A stretch of DNA of 64,000 nt from Phenylobacterium soli (lineage in GTDB: Bacteria > Pseudomonadota > Alphaproteobacteria > Caulobacterales > Caulobacteraceae), in NCBI RefSeq assembly GCF_003254475.1, contig NZ_QFYQ01000001.1:3376001-3440000 (forward strand), in the 5' to 3' direction. Under the pieces are notes generated by a model. The model was not told where the DNA came from and ran no database searches. It saw nothing but the letters and a program-made list of their open reading frames with translations. Numbering within the stretch: position 1 is the stretch's first letter; each line of letters opens with the position of its first letter. This document shows positions 20,870 through 30,960 of the stretch, piece by piece. Position numbers and translations under genes: made by a program.

Positions 20870-22090
20870 TCACCTTTCCCGAGGCGGCGGCGCGGGCGGG
20901 AGACCGAGCCACGTCAACACGCCTTCGGCGGCGGCGCGGCCGGTGGCGAAGGCGCCCTGCAGGAGGTAGCCGCCCGTGGGGGCTTCCCAGTCAAGCATCT
21001 CGCCGGCCACGAAGACGCCGGGCAAGGGCCTCAGCATCAGGGTCTCATCCACCTCGGACCAGGCGAGGCCCCCCGCCGAGGAGATGGCGCGGTCCAGGCC
21101 GCGCGGCGCGGTCAGGGTGACGCGGACGTCCTTGATCGCGGCGGCGAGGTCGGAAGGCAGCTCGCCGCCGTTCGCCTCGCGCACCAGGCCGATGGCGACC
21201 GGCGAGAGCCCGGCGGCCTTGCGCAGGAAGTTGGCCATGGACTGACCGCCGCGGGGCGGGGCGAGGCGCTCGCGCAGGCGCGCCTCCGTGAGATCGGGGC
21301 GAAGGTCGAGGTGGAGCACCGCGCGGCCGTCGCGTTCGATGGCGTCCCGCAAGGGCGCGGATAGGGCGTAGATCGCCCCGCCTTCCAGGCCGTAGGCGGC
21401 GACCATCGCCTCGCCCCGGAGGGCCCGGCCCTCGAAGCTGAGCGCCAGGGGCTTCAGCGGCGCGCCGGCGAAGCGGGTGCGGAAGGGCTCGCTCCAGCGC
21501 ACCTCGAAGCCGCAGTTGGCCGGCCGGAAGGGGGCGAGCGCGAGCCCGCGCCGCGCGAGGATCTCGGCCCAGGCTCCGGTGGACCCGAGGCGCGGCCAGC
21601 TCGCGCCGCCCAGCGCCAGGACGACGGCGTCGAACCGCTGGACCTGACCGTCGGCGAAGGTGATGGCGCCGGCCTCGTCCCAGCCGGTCCACTCGGCGCG
21701 GGTGTGGATGGTGACGCCGAGGGCTGCGAGCCGGGCCAGCCAGGCGCGCAGCAGGGGCGAGGCCTTCATCGCCTTGGGGAAGATGCGGCCGCTGGTGCCG
21801 ACGAAGGTGGGCTGGCCGAGGGCTTCGGCCCAGGCGACCAGGGTCTGGGGCGGATAGGCTTCGATGATCGGGCGCAGGCGCTCCGCGGCCGCGCCGTAGC
21901 GGGCGAGGAAGCGTTCCAGCGGCTCGGAATGGGTGAGGTTGAGGCCGCCGCGGCCGGCGATCAGCAGCTTGCGCCCGACGCTCGGCATGCGCTCGAAGAC
22001 CGAGACGCGCAGGCCGGCGGCGGCGAGGGTCTCGGCGGCCATCAGCCCCGCCGGGCCACCGCCGATGACCGCCGCGGTGACGGCGGTCAG
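20870..22090 (-). CDS. BaiN/HI0933-type FAD-dependent oxidoreductase (TIGR03862-like flavoprotein)
   Basis: 406 aa if it starts at the CTG at 22090. Dinucleotide-binding GGGPAGLMAAETLAAAGLRV at the N-terminus, then GRKLLIAGRGGLNLTHSEP, VVLALGGASWPRLGSTG, SSAGGLAWSEVDETLM and GVFVAGEMLDWEAPTGGYLL: the HI0933-like family of uncharacterised flavoproteins. The first in-frame ATG (22042) would delete the GGGPAG loop, and no ATG, GTG or TTG exists further upstream in frame. The CTG overlaps the ftsA stop as CTGA. Either a rare CTG start coupled to ftsA or a sequence difference is likely. Its presence between ftsA and ftsZ is unusual. Confidence 0.85.
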   Translation of the reverse strand: MTAVTAAVIGGGPAGLMAAETLAAAGLRVSVFERMPSVGRKLLIAGRGGLNLTHSEPLERFLARYGAAAERLRPIIEAYPPQTLVAWAEALGQPTFVGTSGRIFPKAMKASPLLRAWLARLAALGVTIHTRAEWTGWDEAGAITFADGQVQRFDAVVLALGGASWPRLGSTGAWAEILARRGLALAPFRPANCGFEVRWSEPFRTRFAGAPLKPLALSFEGRALRGEAMVAAYGLEGGAIYALSAPLRDAIERDGRAVLHLDLRPDLTEARLRERLAPPRGGQSMANFLRKAAGLSPVAIGLVREANGGELPSDLAAAIKDVRVTLTAPRGLDRAISSAGGLAWSEVDETLMLRPLPGVFVAGEMLDWEAPTGGYLLQGAFATGRAAAEGVLTWLGLPPAPPPRER

Positions 22091-23436
22091 AGGTTCTCGC
22101 GCAGCCAGGCTGCGGCCTTGGCGACCGGGTTGGCGCGCGGGTCGAGCGGCTCGCGCTTGAGCTTGGCCGAGGTCAGGGCCTTGGACGAGACCGCCTCGCG
22201 GGGGCCGAAGGCGGCGCGGTGCAGGACGCCGGCGGCGGCGGTGAAGGCCGGGCCCGAGGCGGCGTCGGCCAGGTGCGGCACCCGGCGCGGACGGCCCAGG
22301 CGCACGGGCCGGTCGAAGACCCGCACGGCGACTTCCCGGACCCCGGCGAGCTGGCTCGCGCCGCCGGTCAGGACCAAGCCCGCCCCCGGCTCGATCGGAG
22401 CGCCGGACGCCTTCAGCCGGTCGCGGAGCAGCTCCAGGGTCTCCTCGACCCGCGGGGCGATGATGCCCTTCAGGAGCGAGCGCGGCGCGACCACCGGGCC
22501 GGCGCCGGGATCGTCGCCGCGCGGCGGCGCCTCGATCATCTCACGGTCTTCGTTGGCCGACGCGATGGCCGAGCCGTGCAGGGTCTTGATGCGCTCGGCG
22601 CCGGCGATGGAGGTGGAGAGGCCCCGGGCGATGTCCTGGGTCACGTGATGACCGCCGACCGGCACCGTCTCGACGTGCACGAGGCTGCCCTGGTTGAACA
22701 CCGCCGCCGAGGTCGAGCCGCCGCCCATGTCGATGCAGACGCTGCCGAGGTCCATCTCGTCCTCTTCGAGCGCGGCCAGGGCCGAGACGAAGGGGGCGGC
22801 GACGACGCCCTCGAGCTGGAGGTGGGCGCGCTCGACGCAGGCGCCGAGGGTGTGGAAGATGCTCTCGGCGATCGAGACCACGAGCAGCTCGACGCCGAGG
22901 ATGCGGCCGAACATGGCGCGCGGGTCCTTCACCCCGCCCTGCCCGTCCACCGACCAGCCGACCGGCAGGATGTGGACCGCCCGGCGGCCGGGCAGCTTGA
23001 TCTGGGCCAGGGCGTGCTGGATGGCGCGCACGAGGTCGTTGTCGCCGATCGGCCGCGCGCCGATGGAGACGCGGCCGGCGACGCGGTGGGAGGACAGCTG
23101 GCCGCCGCCGGTGGCGACGGTGACGCCCTGGACCGAGAGCCCCGCGACGGTCTCGGCCCGCTCCACGGCCTGGGCAATGGCGTCCGAGGCCTCGTCGAGG
23201 TTGACGATGGCGCCGCCCTTCACGCCGCGCGACTGGACATAGCCGACGCCGGCGGTGGTGAGGGTGCGGTCGCCGCGGCGCACGCCATCCGGCTTCATGA
23301 TGAAGCAGGTGACCTTCGCGGCGCCGAGATCGACGGCGGCGACCACGGGCGGTCGCACCAGGGCGGCCTTCAGCCCTTCACGAGCGTCCTTCTTCGCCTC
23401 GGGTTTGGTCGCCAGCTTCAGCATTCTCTTCGTCAC
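22087..23436 (-). CDS. ftsA: Cell division protein FtsA
   Basis: 449-aa actin-like protein that tethers FtsZ to the membrane. PPVVAAVDLGAAKVTCFIMK is phosphate loop 1; CIDMGGGSTSAAVFNQGSLV is the second actin phosphate motif; VLTGGASQLAGV is the adenosine motif. The C-terminal amphipathic helix AAAWLRENL is the membrane-targeting sequence. An insert near 320-345 (EDREMIEAPPRGDDPGAG) is typical of alphaproteobacterial FtsA. It starts 9 nt after ftsQ. Confidence 0.97.
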   Translation of the reverse strand: MTKRMLKLATKPEAKKDAREGLKAALVRPPVVAAVDLGAAKVTCFIMKPDGVRRGDRTLTTAGVGYVQSRGVKGGAIVNLDEASDAIAQAVERAETVAGLSVQGVTVATGGGQLSSHRVAGRVSIGARPIGDNDLVRAIQHALAQIKLPGRRAVHILPVGWSVDGQGGVKDPRAMFGRILGVELLVVSIAESIFHTLGACVERAHLQLEGVVAAPFVSALAALEEDEMDLGSVCIDMGGGSTSAAVFNQGSLVHVETVPVGGHHVTQDIARGLSTSIAGAERIKTLHGSAIASANEDREMIEAPPRGDDPGAGPVVAPRSLLKGIIAPRVEETLELLRDRLKASGAPIEPGAGLVLTGGASQLAGVREVAVRVFDRPVRLGRPRRVPHLADAASGPAFTAAAGVLHRAAFGPREAVSSKALTSAKLKREPLDPRANPVAKAAAWLRENL

Positions 23437-23445
23437 ATGTCCTGA

Positions 23446-24360
23446 TCAGACGCCGGCGGCGGGCAGCCGCCCGGGCGGGGCGGGCTCGCGCGGCCGGACA
23501 GCCACAACGTCGGGGTTCCTGAGGTCGATCCGCTCGAAGCCCAGGTCGAGGATGCGCGAGCGCTGGTCGAGCTGCTCGAGCTGCATCAGGGCCTCTTCCT
23601 CGCCGACGGCGGGGAGCTGGATCAGCGAGCCGTCCTTCATGCGCAGGTCCCAGCGGCGGTCGTCGACGCGCACCAGCGCATCCATGCGGCCGACCAGCTT
23701 GGGGCGCTGGGCGATGAGCGGCAGGATCTTGGGGGCGGCCTCGGCGGCGCCGACGCCCACCACCAGCGGCAGGGCGGCGAAGCGGGCGGGGTCGGCCTCC
23801 GGAATGGTCAGGCCGTGCTCGTCGATGACGGCGGACTTGCCGTCGTGCTGCCAGACGGCGAGTTGGCGGCGCTGGACCACCGAGATGACCAGGGTGTCGG
23901 GCAGCAGGCGCACGACGCGGGCCTCGCGCACCCAGCCGACGGTCTCGACCCGCTGGCGCAGGGCGGCGAGGTCGAGGCCGAGCAGCGGCTCGTCCTTGTA
24001 GACGCCGGCCGCCTTGACGATGTCGGGCATGGCCATGGCCGAGGCGCCCTGGACCTGGACGGCGCGCAGGCGGAAGCCGGCCTGTCCGAACTTGCCGTCG
24101 ACGCCGGTCTGGATGGCGCTGGCGATCTTCTCGCCGCGGTGGCCGGTGGCCAGCACGACGACCAGGGCGAGGGTCAGCAGACCCGCGGCCGCGGCGAGGA
24201 TCAGCTTGGGAGGTGGACCGCCGGCCGGCTCCTGGGCGCCGCGCGCCCTCGCCGGCGGCGCGCCCGGCGGTTTCGACCGGGGACGCGTGGCCGACTTAGG
24301 GGGCGCCTTTGCCCGAGGTTTCGCCTGTACTTGCGAGCCTCCCCGCACCGCCGCGGGCAT
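23446..24360 (-). CDS. ftsQ: Cell division protein FtsQ
   Basis: 304 aa. Bitopic divisome protein. A basic, Pro-rich cytoplasmic N-terminus (1-50) precedes one transmembrane helix ([20 protein letters not shown], about 52-71). The periplasmic POTRA domain begins [20 protein letters not shown] and is followed by the FtsQ domain ([32 protein letters not shown]). The proposed start overlaps the 3' end of ddl by 65 nt; a slightly later start inside the basic tail cannot be excluded. Confidence 0.95.
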   Translation of the reverse strand: MPAAVRGGSQVQAKPRAKAPPKSATRPRSKPPGAPPARARGAQEPAGGPPPKLILAAAAGLLTLALVVVLATGHRGEKIASAIQTGVDGKFGQAGFRLRAVQVQGASAMAMPDIVKAAGVYKDEPLLGLDLAALRQRVETVGWVREARVVRLLPDTLVISVVQRRQLAVWQHDGKSAVIDEHGLTIPEADPARFAALPLVVGVGAAEAAPKILPLIAQRPKLVGRMDALVRVDDRRWDLRMKDGSLIQLPAVGEEEALMQLEQLDQRSRILDLGFERIDLRNPDVVAVRPREPAPPGRLPAAGV

Positions 24361-25273
24361 ACGCGTCCTCCGTGATCCAAAGCACCAGACGATCGAAATC
24401 CACGCCCTGCTGAGCCGCCTGCTCGGGGACGAGCGAGGTGGGCGTCATGCCGGGCTGGGTGTTCACCTCCAGAAGGACCAGAATGTCGTTAACGTCGTCA
24501 TAACGGAGGTCGGACCGGGTAACGCCCCGACAACCAAGGGCGGCGTGCGCCATCTCGGAGAGTTTCATAGCCTTTTCAAAGGCATGCTTCGGAAGGTCGG
24601 CCGGAACCACGTGTTCGGACCCGCCCTCGGCGTACTTGGCTTCGTAGTCGTAGAAACCTTTCCTGGGGACGATCTCGGTGACGGTCATGGCCTTGCCGTC
24701 CATGACGCCCACGGCGAGCTCCTTGCCGGCCACGTAGGGCTCGACCATGACCTCCTCGCCATAGGTCCAGTCCGGCGCGGCGATCGCCTGCGGCGGGGCG
24801 TTGGCGCCCTTCTCGACGATGAACACCCCGACCGACGATCCCTCGGCGTTGGGCTTGATGACGTAGGGCGGCTCGATGACGTGGCGGCGCGCCGCCTCGA
24901 AGCGGTTGAACAGTCCGCCGCCGGGCACGGCGACGCCGGCCGCGGCGAGCACCGCCTTGGACTTGGCCTTGTCCATGGCCAGGGCCGAGGCCAGCACCCC
25001 GCAGTGGGTGTAGGGCAGGCCGAGCGTCTCGAGCACCCCCTGGACGCAGCCGTCCTCGCCCCAGGCGCCGTGCAGGGCGTTGAAGCAGACGTCGGGCTTC
25101 AGCTCGCTGAGCACCTGGGCGAGATCGCGGCCGGCGTCGACGCGGGAGACCCTGGCGCCGAGGCGCTCCAGGGCGTTGGCGCACTCGCGGCCGGAGACGA
25201 GGCTGACCTCGCGCTCGGAGGAGAGGCCGCCGAGGAGGACGGCCACGTGATGTCCGGAAAGAGGGCCGCTCAC
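24296..25273 (-). CDS. ddl: D-alanine--D-alanine ligase
   Basis: 325-aa ATP-grasp ligase making the D-Ala-D-Ala dipeptide for peptidoglycan. [20 protein letters not shown] opens the N-terminal domain; [36 protein letters not shown] and [20 protein letters not shown] are diagnostic. The start is GTG 25273, overlapping the M28 peptidase stop as GTGA. The same frame stays open for another 480 codons antisense-like to the peptidase gene, but that part is not real. The C-terminus runs past the usual end by some 15 residues, giving the overlap with ftsQ. Confidence 0.96.
   Translation of the reverse strand: MSGPLSGHHVAVLLGGLSSEREVSLVSGRECANALERLGARVSRVDAGRDLAQVLSELKPDVCFNALHGAWGEDGCVQGVLETLGLPYTHCGVLASALAMDKAKSKAVLAAAGVAVPGGGLFNRFEAARRHVIEPPYVIKPNAEGSSVGVFIVEKGANAPPQAIAAPDWTYGEEVMVEPYVAGKELAVGVMDGKAMTVTEIVPRKGFYDYEAKYAEGGSEHVVPADLPKHAFEKAMKLSEMAHAALGCRGVTRSDLRYDDVNDILVLLEVNTQPGMTPTSLVPEQAAQQGVDFDRLVLWITEDAYARGGAGRLASTGETSGKGAP
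24490..24504 (-). promoter_or_regulatory. CtrA-like site (TTAT-N7-TTAA) inside ddl, upstream of ftsQ
   Basis: Read on the coding strand: TTAT-GACGACG-TTAA, a 7-of-8 match to the CtrA box, about 130-145 bp upstream of the ftsQ start. C. crescentus ftsQA is CtrA-activated, so a promoter here would make sense, but the bases also encode a conserved Asp-Val-Asn-Asp segment of Ddl, so chance is a real possibility. Confidence 0.35.
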
Positions 25274-26691
25274 GGCTTGGGAGCCTCCTGGGTAAGCGTC
25301 ACTGGGGCAAGCTTGCGGAAGTCGATGTCGCTGTTGGCGACCGTGTAGAGGAAGGCGGCCCAGACCGCCACGTTCTGGGCGAGCTCGTCGGGCTTCACCT
25401 TGTCGAGCGTGTCGTCGGCCGAGTGGTGCAGGTCGAAGTAGCGGGTGGCGTCCTGGTTGAAGTCGACGAACGGCACGCCGAGGCCCATCAGCCCCTCGAT
25501 GTCCGAGCCGCCGAAGCGCGGCGCCTGCGGATCGTGGATCACCTTCAGGGCGGGAAGCACCGAGCGGAAGGCGGTCATCGCCGGGCTCGCGGCCGAGCCC
25601 TTGGGGAGAGTCAGGGCGTAGATCTGGCCGGCGCCGAGGTCGCTCTCGCCGGCGACGACGATCTGCGGCGCCTCTGCCTTGTGGGCGGCAGCGTAGGCCG
25701 AGCCCGAGCCGCCCTGCTCCTCCGAGCCCCACATGACGACACGGATCGTGCGGCGGGGCCTGGCCGGCTGGGCGGCCAGCCTGGCGGCGGCGGTCATGAT
25801 GGCGACGCCCGAGGCGTCGTCGATGGCGCCCGTGCCCGGATCCCAGCTGTCGAGGTGGCCGCCGACGACCAGCACCTCGTCGGGCGCCTCGCGGCCGCGG
25901 ATCTCGCCGACGACGTTGTAGGCCTCGGCCTTCGGGTCGAAGGCGGAGGAAAGCTCCAGGTGGACGGTCACCGGCTTGCCGCGCGCGGCCATGCGCTCGA
26001 GCTGGTCGGCGTCGACGGGCGACAGGGCCGCGGCGGGCACGCCGGCCATGGCCGAGCCGGCGTGCGGCTCGCGGTTGTCGTCGGTGGACAGCGAACGCAG
26101 CAGGTAGGCCACGGCGCCGCGCTTGGCGGCCTCGGCCGGGCCGAGGGTGCGCTGGGCGTTGATCGCGCCATAGCCCTCGCCGCTCTGGGTCTTGCGCATC
26201 TCCTGGGTGACCACGGCGATCTTGCCGGTCAGCGATCCGGGCGGCTGGTCGAGGAAGGCCTGGTAGGAGCGGAACAGCGCGATCTCGGCGGTGATCCCGC
26301 CGGGCGGCGTGGCCGGCGAGCGGCCGAGCCCGAGGACGTGCAGCTTCTGCGGCCAGGGCCCGACCACCTCGGCGCTCTCGGCGCCCCGGGTCCAGGCCGG
26401 CGTCGTGAAGGTCTCCACATGGACGTTCTCGAAGCCGAGGGCCTTGAGCGTGGCGACGCCCCAGTCGCGGGCGCGGGCCATGGCCGGCGTGCCGACCGGC
26501 CGGGGTCCGACCTCGGTGGTGAGGCTGTCGAGCACGGTCCAGGCGGTGCGATCGGCGAGCGCCTGGGCGGCGACGCGCTGGGCGCCGGCGGCGAGGTCCT
26601 GCTGAGCGGCGGGGGCCGCGGCCGGGGCGGCGAGCGCCGGCGCGGCGGCGAGCGCGGCGGCGACGACGAGGGGGAGCTTGAGTTTGCGCAT
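25270..26691 (-). CDS. Exported M28-family metallopeptidase (carboxypeptidase Q-like)
   Basis: 473 aa. Signal peptide 1-22 ([20 protein letters not shown]) with an Ala-rich mature start. A PA-like insert at about 120-240 precedes the catalytic part. The two-zinc ligands of the M28 family are visible: His/Asp in [19 protein letters not shown], the Glu pair in [14 protein letters not shown], Asp in [10 protein letters not shown] and His in [15 protein letters not shown]. Substrate unknown; presumably peptides in the periplasm. It overlaps ddl by 4 nt, so ddl-ftsQ-ftsA expression is probably linked to this gene. Finding it inside the dcw cluster is uncommon. Confidence 0.93.
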   Translation of the reverse strand: MRKLKLPLVVAAALAAAPALAAPAAAPAAQQDLAAGAQRVAAQALADRTAWTVLDSLTTEVGPRPVGTPAMARARDWGVATLKALGFENVHVETFTTPAWTRGAESAEVVGPWPQKLHVLGLGRSPATPPGGITAEIALFRSYQAFLDQPPGSLTGKIAVVTQEMRKTQSGEGYGAINAQRTLGPAEAAKRGAVAYLLRSLSTDDNREPHAGSAMAGVPAAALSPVDADQLERMAARGKPVTVHLELSSAFDPKAEAYNVVGEIRGREAPDEVLVVGGHLDSWDPGTGAIDDASGVAIMTAAARLAAQPARPRRTIRVVMWGSEEQGGSGSAYAAAHKAEAPQIVVAGESDLGAGQIYALTLPKGSAASPAMTAFRSVLPALKVIHDPQAPRFGGSDIEGLMGLGVPFVDFNQDATRYFDLHHSADDTLDKVKPDELAQNVAVWAAFLYTVANSDIDFRKLAPVTLTQEAPKP

Positions 26692-26754
26692 GTCCCGCGG
26701 TGCGCTCCCCGGAGATTCCCGTCAAGCGGGCGGCGTGGCCGTTCCTGACACAAC

Positions 26755-26788
26755 CCTGTCAGCAGCCCGGCCCTGTCAGCAGCCCGGC
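26755..26788. repeat. Perfect tandem duplication, 2 x 17 bp
   Basis: CCTGTCAGCAGCCCGGC occurs twice head to tail in the 182-bp divergent gap between the M28 peptidase and the GGDEF gene. It may be a recent slippage duplication or a duplicated binding site in the promoter region. Confidence 0.8.
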
Positions 26789-26873
26789 GGGGCGCAAGCT
26801 TGAGCTAGCTCAAGGACGGCCCGGTCGGCAGGGCGCATCAGGGAGGCCGTCGTCCCGAAGGTCCCGCGTTCCC

Positions 26874-28553
26874 TTGAGCCGCCTGAGGCCCAGATCCGCC
26901 CAGCGACGCGCCACCGAGCTTGCGGTGCGCGCCGAAGAGGTGCGCCTGGTCTACGGCTCGCCCATCGTGCTGCTGCTCAACCTGGTCAACGCGGCCGTGG
27001 CGGTGTCGCTGCTCTGGACGCTGTTCCCGGCCGAGGCCCTGCTCCTGTGGCTCGCCCTGTTCATGGCGGTGGTGCCGGCGAGGCTATGGCTGTGGCGGCG
27101 CTTCCGGCAGGCGAAGCCGGGGCCGGAGGCCATGGGCCGCTGGGCCCTTGCCGCGACGCTGGGCGCGGCAGCCACCGGCATGCTGTGGGGCGCGCTCGGG
27201 ACGGTGTTCTTCGTCACCACCGAGCCGATCTACTACGTCTTCGTCGTGTTCGTGCTGGGCGGCATGACCGCCGGATCGGCGCTCAAGGACTCGGCCTACC
27301 TGCCCTCCTTCTACGCCTTCATGGCCCCGGCCGTCGGACCGACCGTGCTCGCCCTGATGGCGCGCGGCGGCTTCATGTTCGACGAGATGGGGCTGATGAT
27401 CGTGGTGTTCACGATCGTGCTGATCCTGGTCGGCCGCGGCAACAATCGCTGGATCCAGGACTCCATCCGGCTGCGCATCGACCAGACCGTGCTCAACGCC
27501 GACCTGCAGCGGGCCACGGCCCAGATGGCCGAGAACCTGGAGGCCCTGCGCCGCCACCAGCGCGACATGTCCTCGATCGCCAAGCTCAGCGACTTCCTGC
27601 AGGCCTGCCAGCGGCGCGACGAGGCCTATCCGATCATCGAGACGGCCGCGGCCCGGCTGTTCCCCGGCCTGTCGGGCGCGCTCGCCCTGCTCTCCCCCGA
27701 CACCCAGGACCTGGAGACCGTGTCGCGCTGGGGCAAGGATCCGACCGTGTCCGACAGCTTCCACGTGGACGACTGCTGGGCGCTGCGCACCGGCCAGGTC
27801 TACGAGGTGGCGAGCGCCGAGACCCCGGCCCAGTGCCGCCACTTCCCGGACCCGCCGGAGGGGGGCTACCTCTGCCTGCCGCTCAACGTGCAGGGCGAGA
27901 CCATCGGCCTCCTGCATCTCTCCGTGCCGCCGGACCGCGAGATCGACGAGGACACCCATCGGCTGATGGCCACCTTCGGCGACGTGATCAAGCTGTCGCT
28001 GTCGAACCTGAAGCTGCGGGAGTCGCTGTCCGAGCAGGCCCTGCGCGACCCGCTCACCGGCGTCTTCAACCGCCGCTACCTGGCCGAGACCCTGCCGCGC
28101 GAGATCCGCCGGGCGCGGCGCGACCGCACCGACCTGACCGTGGCCATGATCGACGTCGACCACTTCAAGGCCTTCAACGACACCTACGGCCATGGCGCGG
28201 GCGACCTCGTGCTGAAGGAGGTGGGCGCCTTCCTCAACCGCTCCCTGCGGGCGGGCGACATCGCCTGCCGCTACGGCGGCGAGGAGTTCCTGCTGGTGCT
28301 GGCCGAATGCGACGCCGACGAGGCGCACGCCCGCCTGGCGCAGCTCTGCACCGACATCAAGCTGAAGGCCTTCGCCTTCCGCAAGCAGCTCCTGCCCAAC
28401 ATCACCGTCTCGGTGGGCATCGCCCAGATGGAGGACGGGCTGACGGCGGCCGAGCCGCTGATCACCGCCGCGGACCAGGCGCTCTACAAGGCCAAGGCCG
28501 ACGGCCGCGACCGCATCGAGATCTTCAAGCCGGGGAAGAGCGCGGCGGCCTAG
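26874..28553 (+). CDS. Membrane-bound diguanylate cyclase (GAF-GGDEF)
   Basis: About 559 aa from the TTG at 26874. The frame is open further upstream, and a GTG at the LAVRAEE stretch is another possible start. The N-terminal third has about six hydrophobic helices (from [20 protein letters not shown] to [18 protein letters not shown]). A coiled linker ([20 protein letters not shown]), a GAF domain (about 250-380) and a GGDEF domain follow. The active site is [11 protein letters not shown] (GGEEF near 468), preceded exactly five residues earlier by RAGD, the RxxD product-inhibition site, so it should make c-di-GMP and be feedback inhibited. Orientation is opposite to the surrounding dcw genes; its 3' end overlaps murB by 4 bp. 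Confidence 0.93.
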   Translation: MSRLRPRSAQRRATELAVRAEEVRLVYGSPIVLLLNLVNAAVAVSLLWTLFPAEALLLWLALFMAVVPARLWLWRRFRQAKPGPEAMGRWALAATLGAAATGMLWGALGTVFFVTTEPIYYVFVVFVLGGMTAGSALKDSAYLPSFYAFMAPAVGPTVLALMARGGFMFDEMGLMIVVFTIVLILVGRGNNRWIQDSIRLRIDQTVLNADLQRATAQMAENLEALRRHQRDMSSIAKLSDFLQACQRRDEAYPIIETAAARLFPGLSGALALLSPDTQDLETVSRWGKDPTVSDSFHVDDCWALRTGQVYEVASAETPAQCRHFPDPPEGGYLCLPLNVQGETIGLLHLSVPPDREIDEDTHRLMATFGDVIKLSLSNLKLRESLSEQALRDPLTGVFNRRYLAETLPREIRRARRDRTDLTVAMIDVDHFKAFNDTYGHGAGDLVLKEVGAFLNRSLRAGDIACRYGGEEFLLVLAECDADEAHARLAQLCTDIKLKAFAFRKQLLPNITVSVGIAQMEDGLTAAEPLITAADQALYKAKADGRDRIEIFKPGKSAAA

Positions 28554-29458
28554 GTTCCCGCCGGCTTGCCCACGCGCTTGATCTCCCATTCCAGCTCGAC
28601 GCCGAACTTCTGCTTCACGTCGGCGCGGACGGTTTCGCCGAGACCCTCGAGGTCGGCGGCGGTCGCCTCGCCGGTGTTGATCAGGAAGTTGGAGTGCAGC
28701 GGCGAGAACATCGCCCCGCCGAACAGCTTGCCGCGCCAGCCGGCCTCGTCGACCAGCTTCCAGGAGGAGTGGCCGGGCGGGTTCTTGAAGGTGGAGCCGC
28801 CGGTCTTCTCGCGGATCGGCTGGGAGGCCTCGCGCCGGGCGGTGATCTCGGCCATCCGCGCCTCGATGGCGGCAGGCGCGTCCGGCGTGCCCTCATAGAC
28901 GGCTTCGACCCAGATGATGTCGGCCGGCGCCGCGGAGTGGCGGTAGGTGTAGCCGAAGTCGGCCAGGGTCAGGTCGCGCCGCTCGCCCGCCCGGTCGACG
29001 CCCCAGGCCGACACCAGCACGTCCTTGGTCTCGCGGCCGTAGCAGCCGGCGTTCATGGTCAGCGCCCCGCCGATCGAGCCGGGGATTCCGGCATAGAACT
29101 CCAGCCCCGCGATGCCCGCCTTGGCCGCCTCGCGGGCCAGCATGGCGTCGAGCGCCGCCGCGCCGGCCGTCAGGCGCATCCCGTCCGCGCGGATGGCGGC
29201 GAAGGCCCGGCCGGCCAGGCGGATGGTGACGCCCGGCACCCCGCCGTCGCGGACGATGACATTGGAGCCGACGCCCAGGACGGTCAGCGGAACCTCGGGC
29301 GGCAGGGCCTTGAGGAAGGCCGCGAGATCGTCGGCGTCGGCCGGCAGGAACAGCACCTCCGCCGCGCCGCCGACGCGGAACCAGGTGAAGGGGCCGAGCG
29401 GCTCGTCCTTCAGGATCTTGCCGCGCACCGGCGGCAGGCGGTCCTTCCAGTCGCTCAT
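28550..29458 (-). CDS. murB: UDP-N-acetylenolpyruvoylglucosamine reductase MurB
   Basis: 302-aa FAD enzyme reducing enolpyruvyl-UDP-GlcNAc to UDP-MurNAc. [59 protein letters not shown] and [20 protein letters not shown] are type-I/II MurB landmarks; the catalytic Ser is in GGSTFKNP. Its ATG overlaps the murC stop (ATGA). Confidence 0.98.
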   Translation of the reverse strand: MSDWKDRLPPVRGKILKDEPLGPFTWFRVGGAAEVLFLPADADDLAAFLKALPPEVPLTVLGVGSNVIVRDGGVPGVTIRLAGRAFAAIRADGMRLTAGAAALDAMLAREAAKAGIAGLEFYAGIPGSIGGALTMNAGCYGRETKDVLVSAWGVDRAGERRDLTLADFGYTYRHSAAPADIIWVEAVYEGTPDAPAAIEARMAEITARREASQPIREKTGGSTFKNPPGHSSWKLVDEAGWRGKLFGGAMFSPLHSNFLINTGEATAADLEGLGETVRADVKQKFGVELEWEIKRVGKPAGT

Positions 29459-30879
29459 TCGGCCGCCTGGCCCAGGGCCTGGAGCTGCTCCGGCAGGGCG
29501 TAGGCCCAGTTGGTGATGTCGCCGGCGCCGAGCAGGACCACGAGGTCGCCCGCCTTGGCCTCCTCGCGCACCAGGGCCGGCAGGTCGGCCGGGCTCGGCA
29601 AGGCGATGGCCCGGCGGTGGCCGTAGCGGCGCAGGCCCTCGACCAGGGCGTCCCGGCCGACGCCTTCGATCGGCGCCTCGCCGGCCGCATAGACGTCGGC
29701 GACGATCACCACGTCGGCGTCGTTGAAGCAGTGGCAGAACTCGTCGAACAGGTCCTTCAGGCGCGAGTAGCGGTGCGGCTGGACGACGGCGATGACGCGC
29801 CCGGACCCCACGACCGCGCGGGCGGCCTTGAGCACCGAGCCGATCTCCACCGGATGGTGGCCGTAGTCGTCGATGACGCGGATGCCGTTCGCCACGCCGG
29901 TGGTCGTGAAACGGCGCTTCACCCCGCCGAAGCCGGCGAGGCCCTTCTTGATGTCCTCGGCCGAGACGCCGAGCTCGCGGGCGACCGCGATCGCCGCCAG
30001 GGCGTTGAGCACGTTGTGGTGGCCGGCCATCGGCAGGTGCAGGCCCTCGATCCGCTGCACCCCGTCCTCGCGCGGCGCGATCACCGCGTCGAAGCGGGCC
30101 CCGTCGGCGCCCATGGTGATCGCCTCAGCACGGACCTCGGCCTGCGGATTGACGCCGTAGGTGACCAGCCGGCGGTTCTCGACGCGCGCGGCCATGGCCT
30201 GGACCTCGGGATGGTCGGTGCAGACCGCGGCGAAGCCATAGAAGGGGATGTTCTCCACGTAGTCGCGGAACGCCTTCTTGACCGCTTCGAAGTCGCCGTA
30301 GTGGTCGAGGTGCTCGGGGTCGATGTTGGTGACCACGGCGACGGTCGAGCGCAGCTTGAGGAACGAGCCGTCGCTCTCGTCGGCCTCGACGACGATCCAG
30401 TCGCCGGTCCCGACCTTCGCATTGGTGCCGTAGGCGTTGATGATGCCGCCGTTGACCACCGTGGGATCGAGGCCGCCGGCGTCCAGCAGGCAGGCGATCA
30501 TCGAGGTGGTGGTGGTCTTGCCATGGGTGCCGCCCACGGCCACCGAGAACTGCAACCTCATCAGCTCGGCCAGCATCTCGGCGCGGCGGACCAGCGGCAG
30601 GCGCCTTGCGCGCGCCTCGACCATCTCCGGATTGTCGACCTTGACCGCCGTCGAATAGACGATCGCCGAGGCGCCCTCCACGTGGGCCGCGTCGTGGCCG
30701 ATGAAGATCTTCGCGCCCAGCTTCTCGAGCCTCTCGGTGTTGGCGCTGGCCTTGGCGTCGGAGCCCTGCACCGTGTAGCCGATGCGCAGCATGATCTCGG
30801 CGATGCCGCTCATGCCGATGCCGCCGATGCCGATGAAGTGCACCGGGCCGATCTCGAAGGGGACAGGACGTCGCGTCAT
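29455..30879 (-). CDS. murC: UDP-N-acetylmuramate--L-alanine ligase MurC
   Basis: 474 aa. ATP-dependent addition of L-Ala to UDP-MurNAc. [20 protein letters not shown] at the N-terminus, P-loop [19 protein letters not shown] near 117, [18 protein letters not shown] and [20 protein letters not shown] are conserved. Complete. 81 nt separate it from murG upstream, the largest gap within the mraZ-to-murB run. Confidence 0.98.
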   Translation of the reverse strand: MTRRPVPFEIGPVHFIGIGGIGMSGIAEIMLRIGYTVQGSDAKASANTERLEKLGAKIFIGHDAAHVEGASAIVYSTAVKVDNPEMVEARARRLPLVRRAEMLAELMRLQFSVAVGGTHGKTTTTSMIACLLDAGGLDPTVVNGGIINAYGTNAKVGTGDWIVVEADESDGSFLKLRSTVAVVTNIDPEHLDHYGDFEAVKKAFRDYVENIPFYGFAAVCTDHPEVQAMAARVENRRLVTYGVNPQAEVRAEAITMGADGARFDAVIAPREDGVQRIEGLHLPMAGHHNVLNALAAIAVARELGVSAEDIKKGLAGFGGVKRRFTTTGVANGIRVIDDYGHHPVEIGSVLKAARAVVGSGRVIAVVQPHRYSRLKDLFDEFCHCFNDADVVIVADVYAAGEAPIEGVGRDALVEGLRRYGHRRAIALPSPADLPALVREEAKAGDLVVLLGAGDITNWAYALPEQLQALGQAAE

Positions 30880-30960
30880 GGCTTGGTGCTAGCGCGGTTT
30901 GTGAGCCCGAAAAACTCGAAACACGCCGGAACGCGGCCTTGAGCCGCGCCGCGTGCGGGC

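Noticed and set aside
22219-23445. Long plus-strand open frames opposite ftsA, and similar frames opposite murE, murF, ligA and ftsI
   Set aside because: Typical antisense shadows in high-GC DNA, rich in Arg, Gly, Asp, Val and His repeats without family motifs.
25274-26725. The open frame of ddl continues about 480 codons upstream, suggesting a giant fusion protein
   Set aside because: The extension is a GC-rich shadow of the M28 peptidase gene in another frame: Arg/Gly/Pro-rich with no domain, while the M28 frame has signal peptide and metal ligands.
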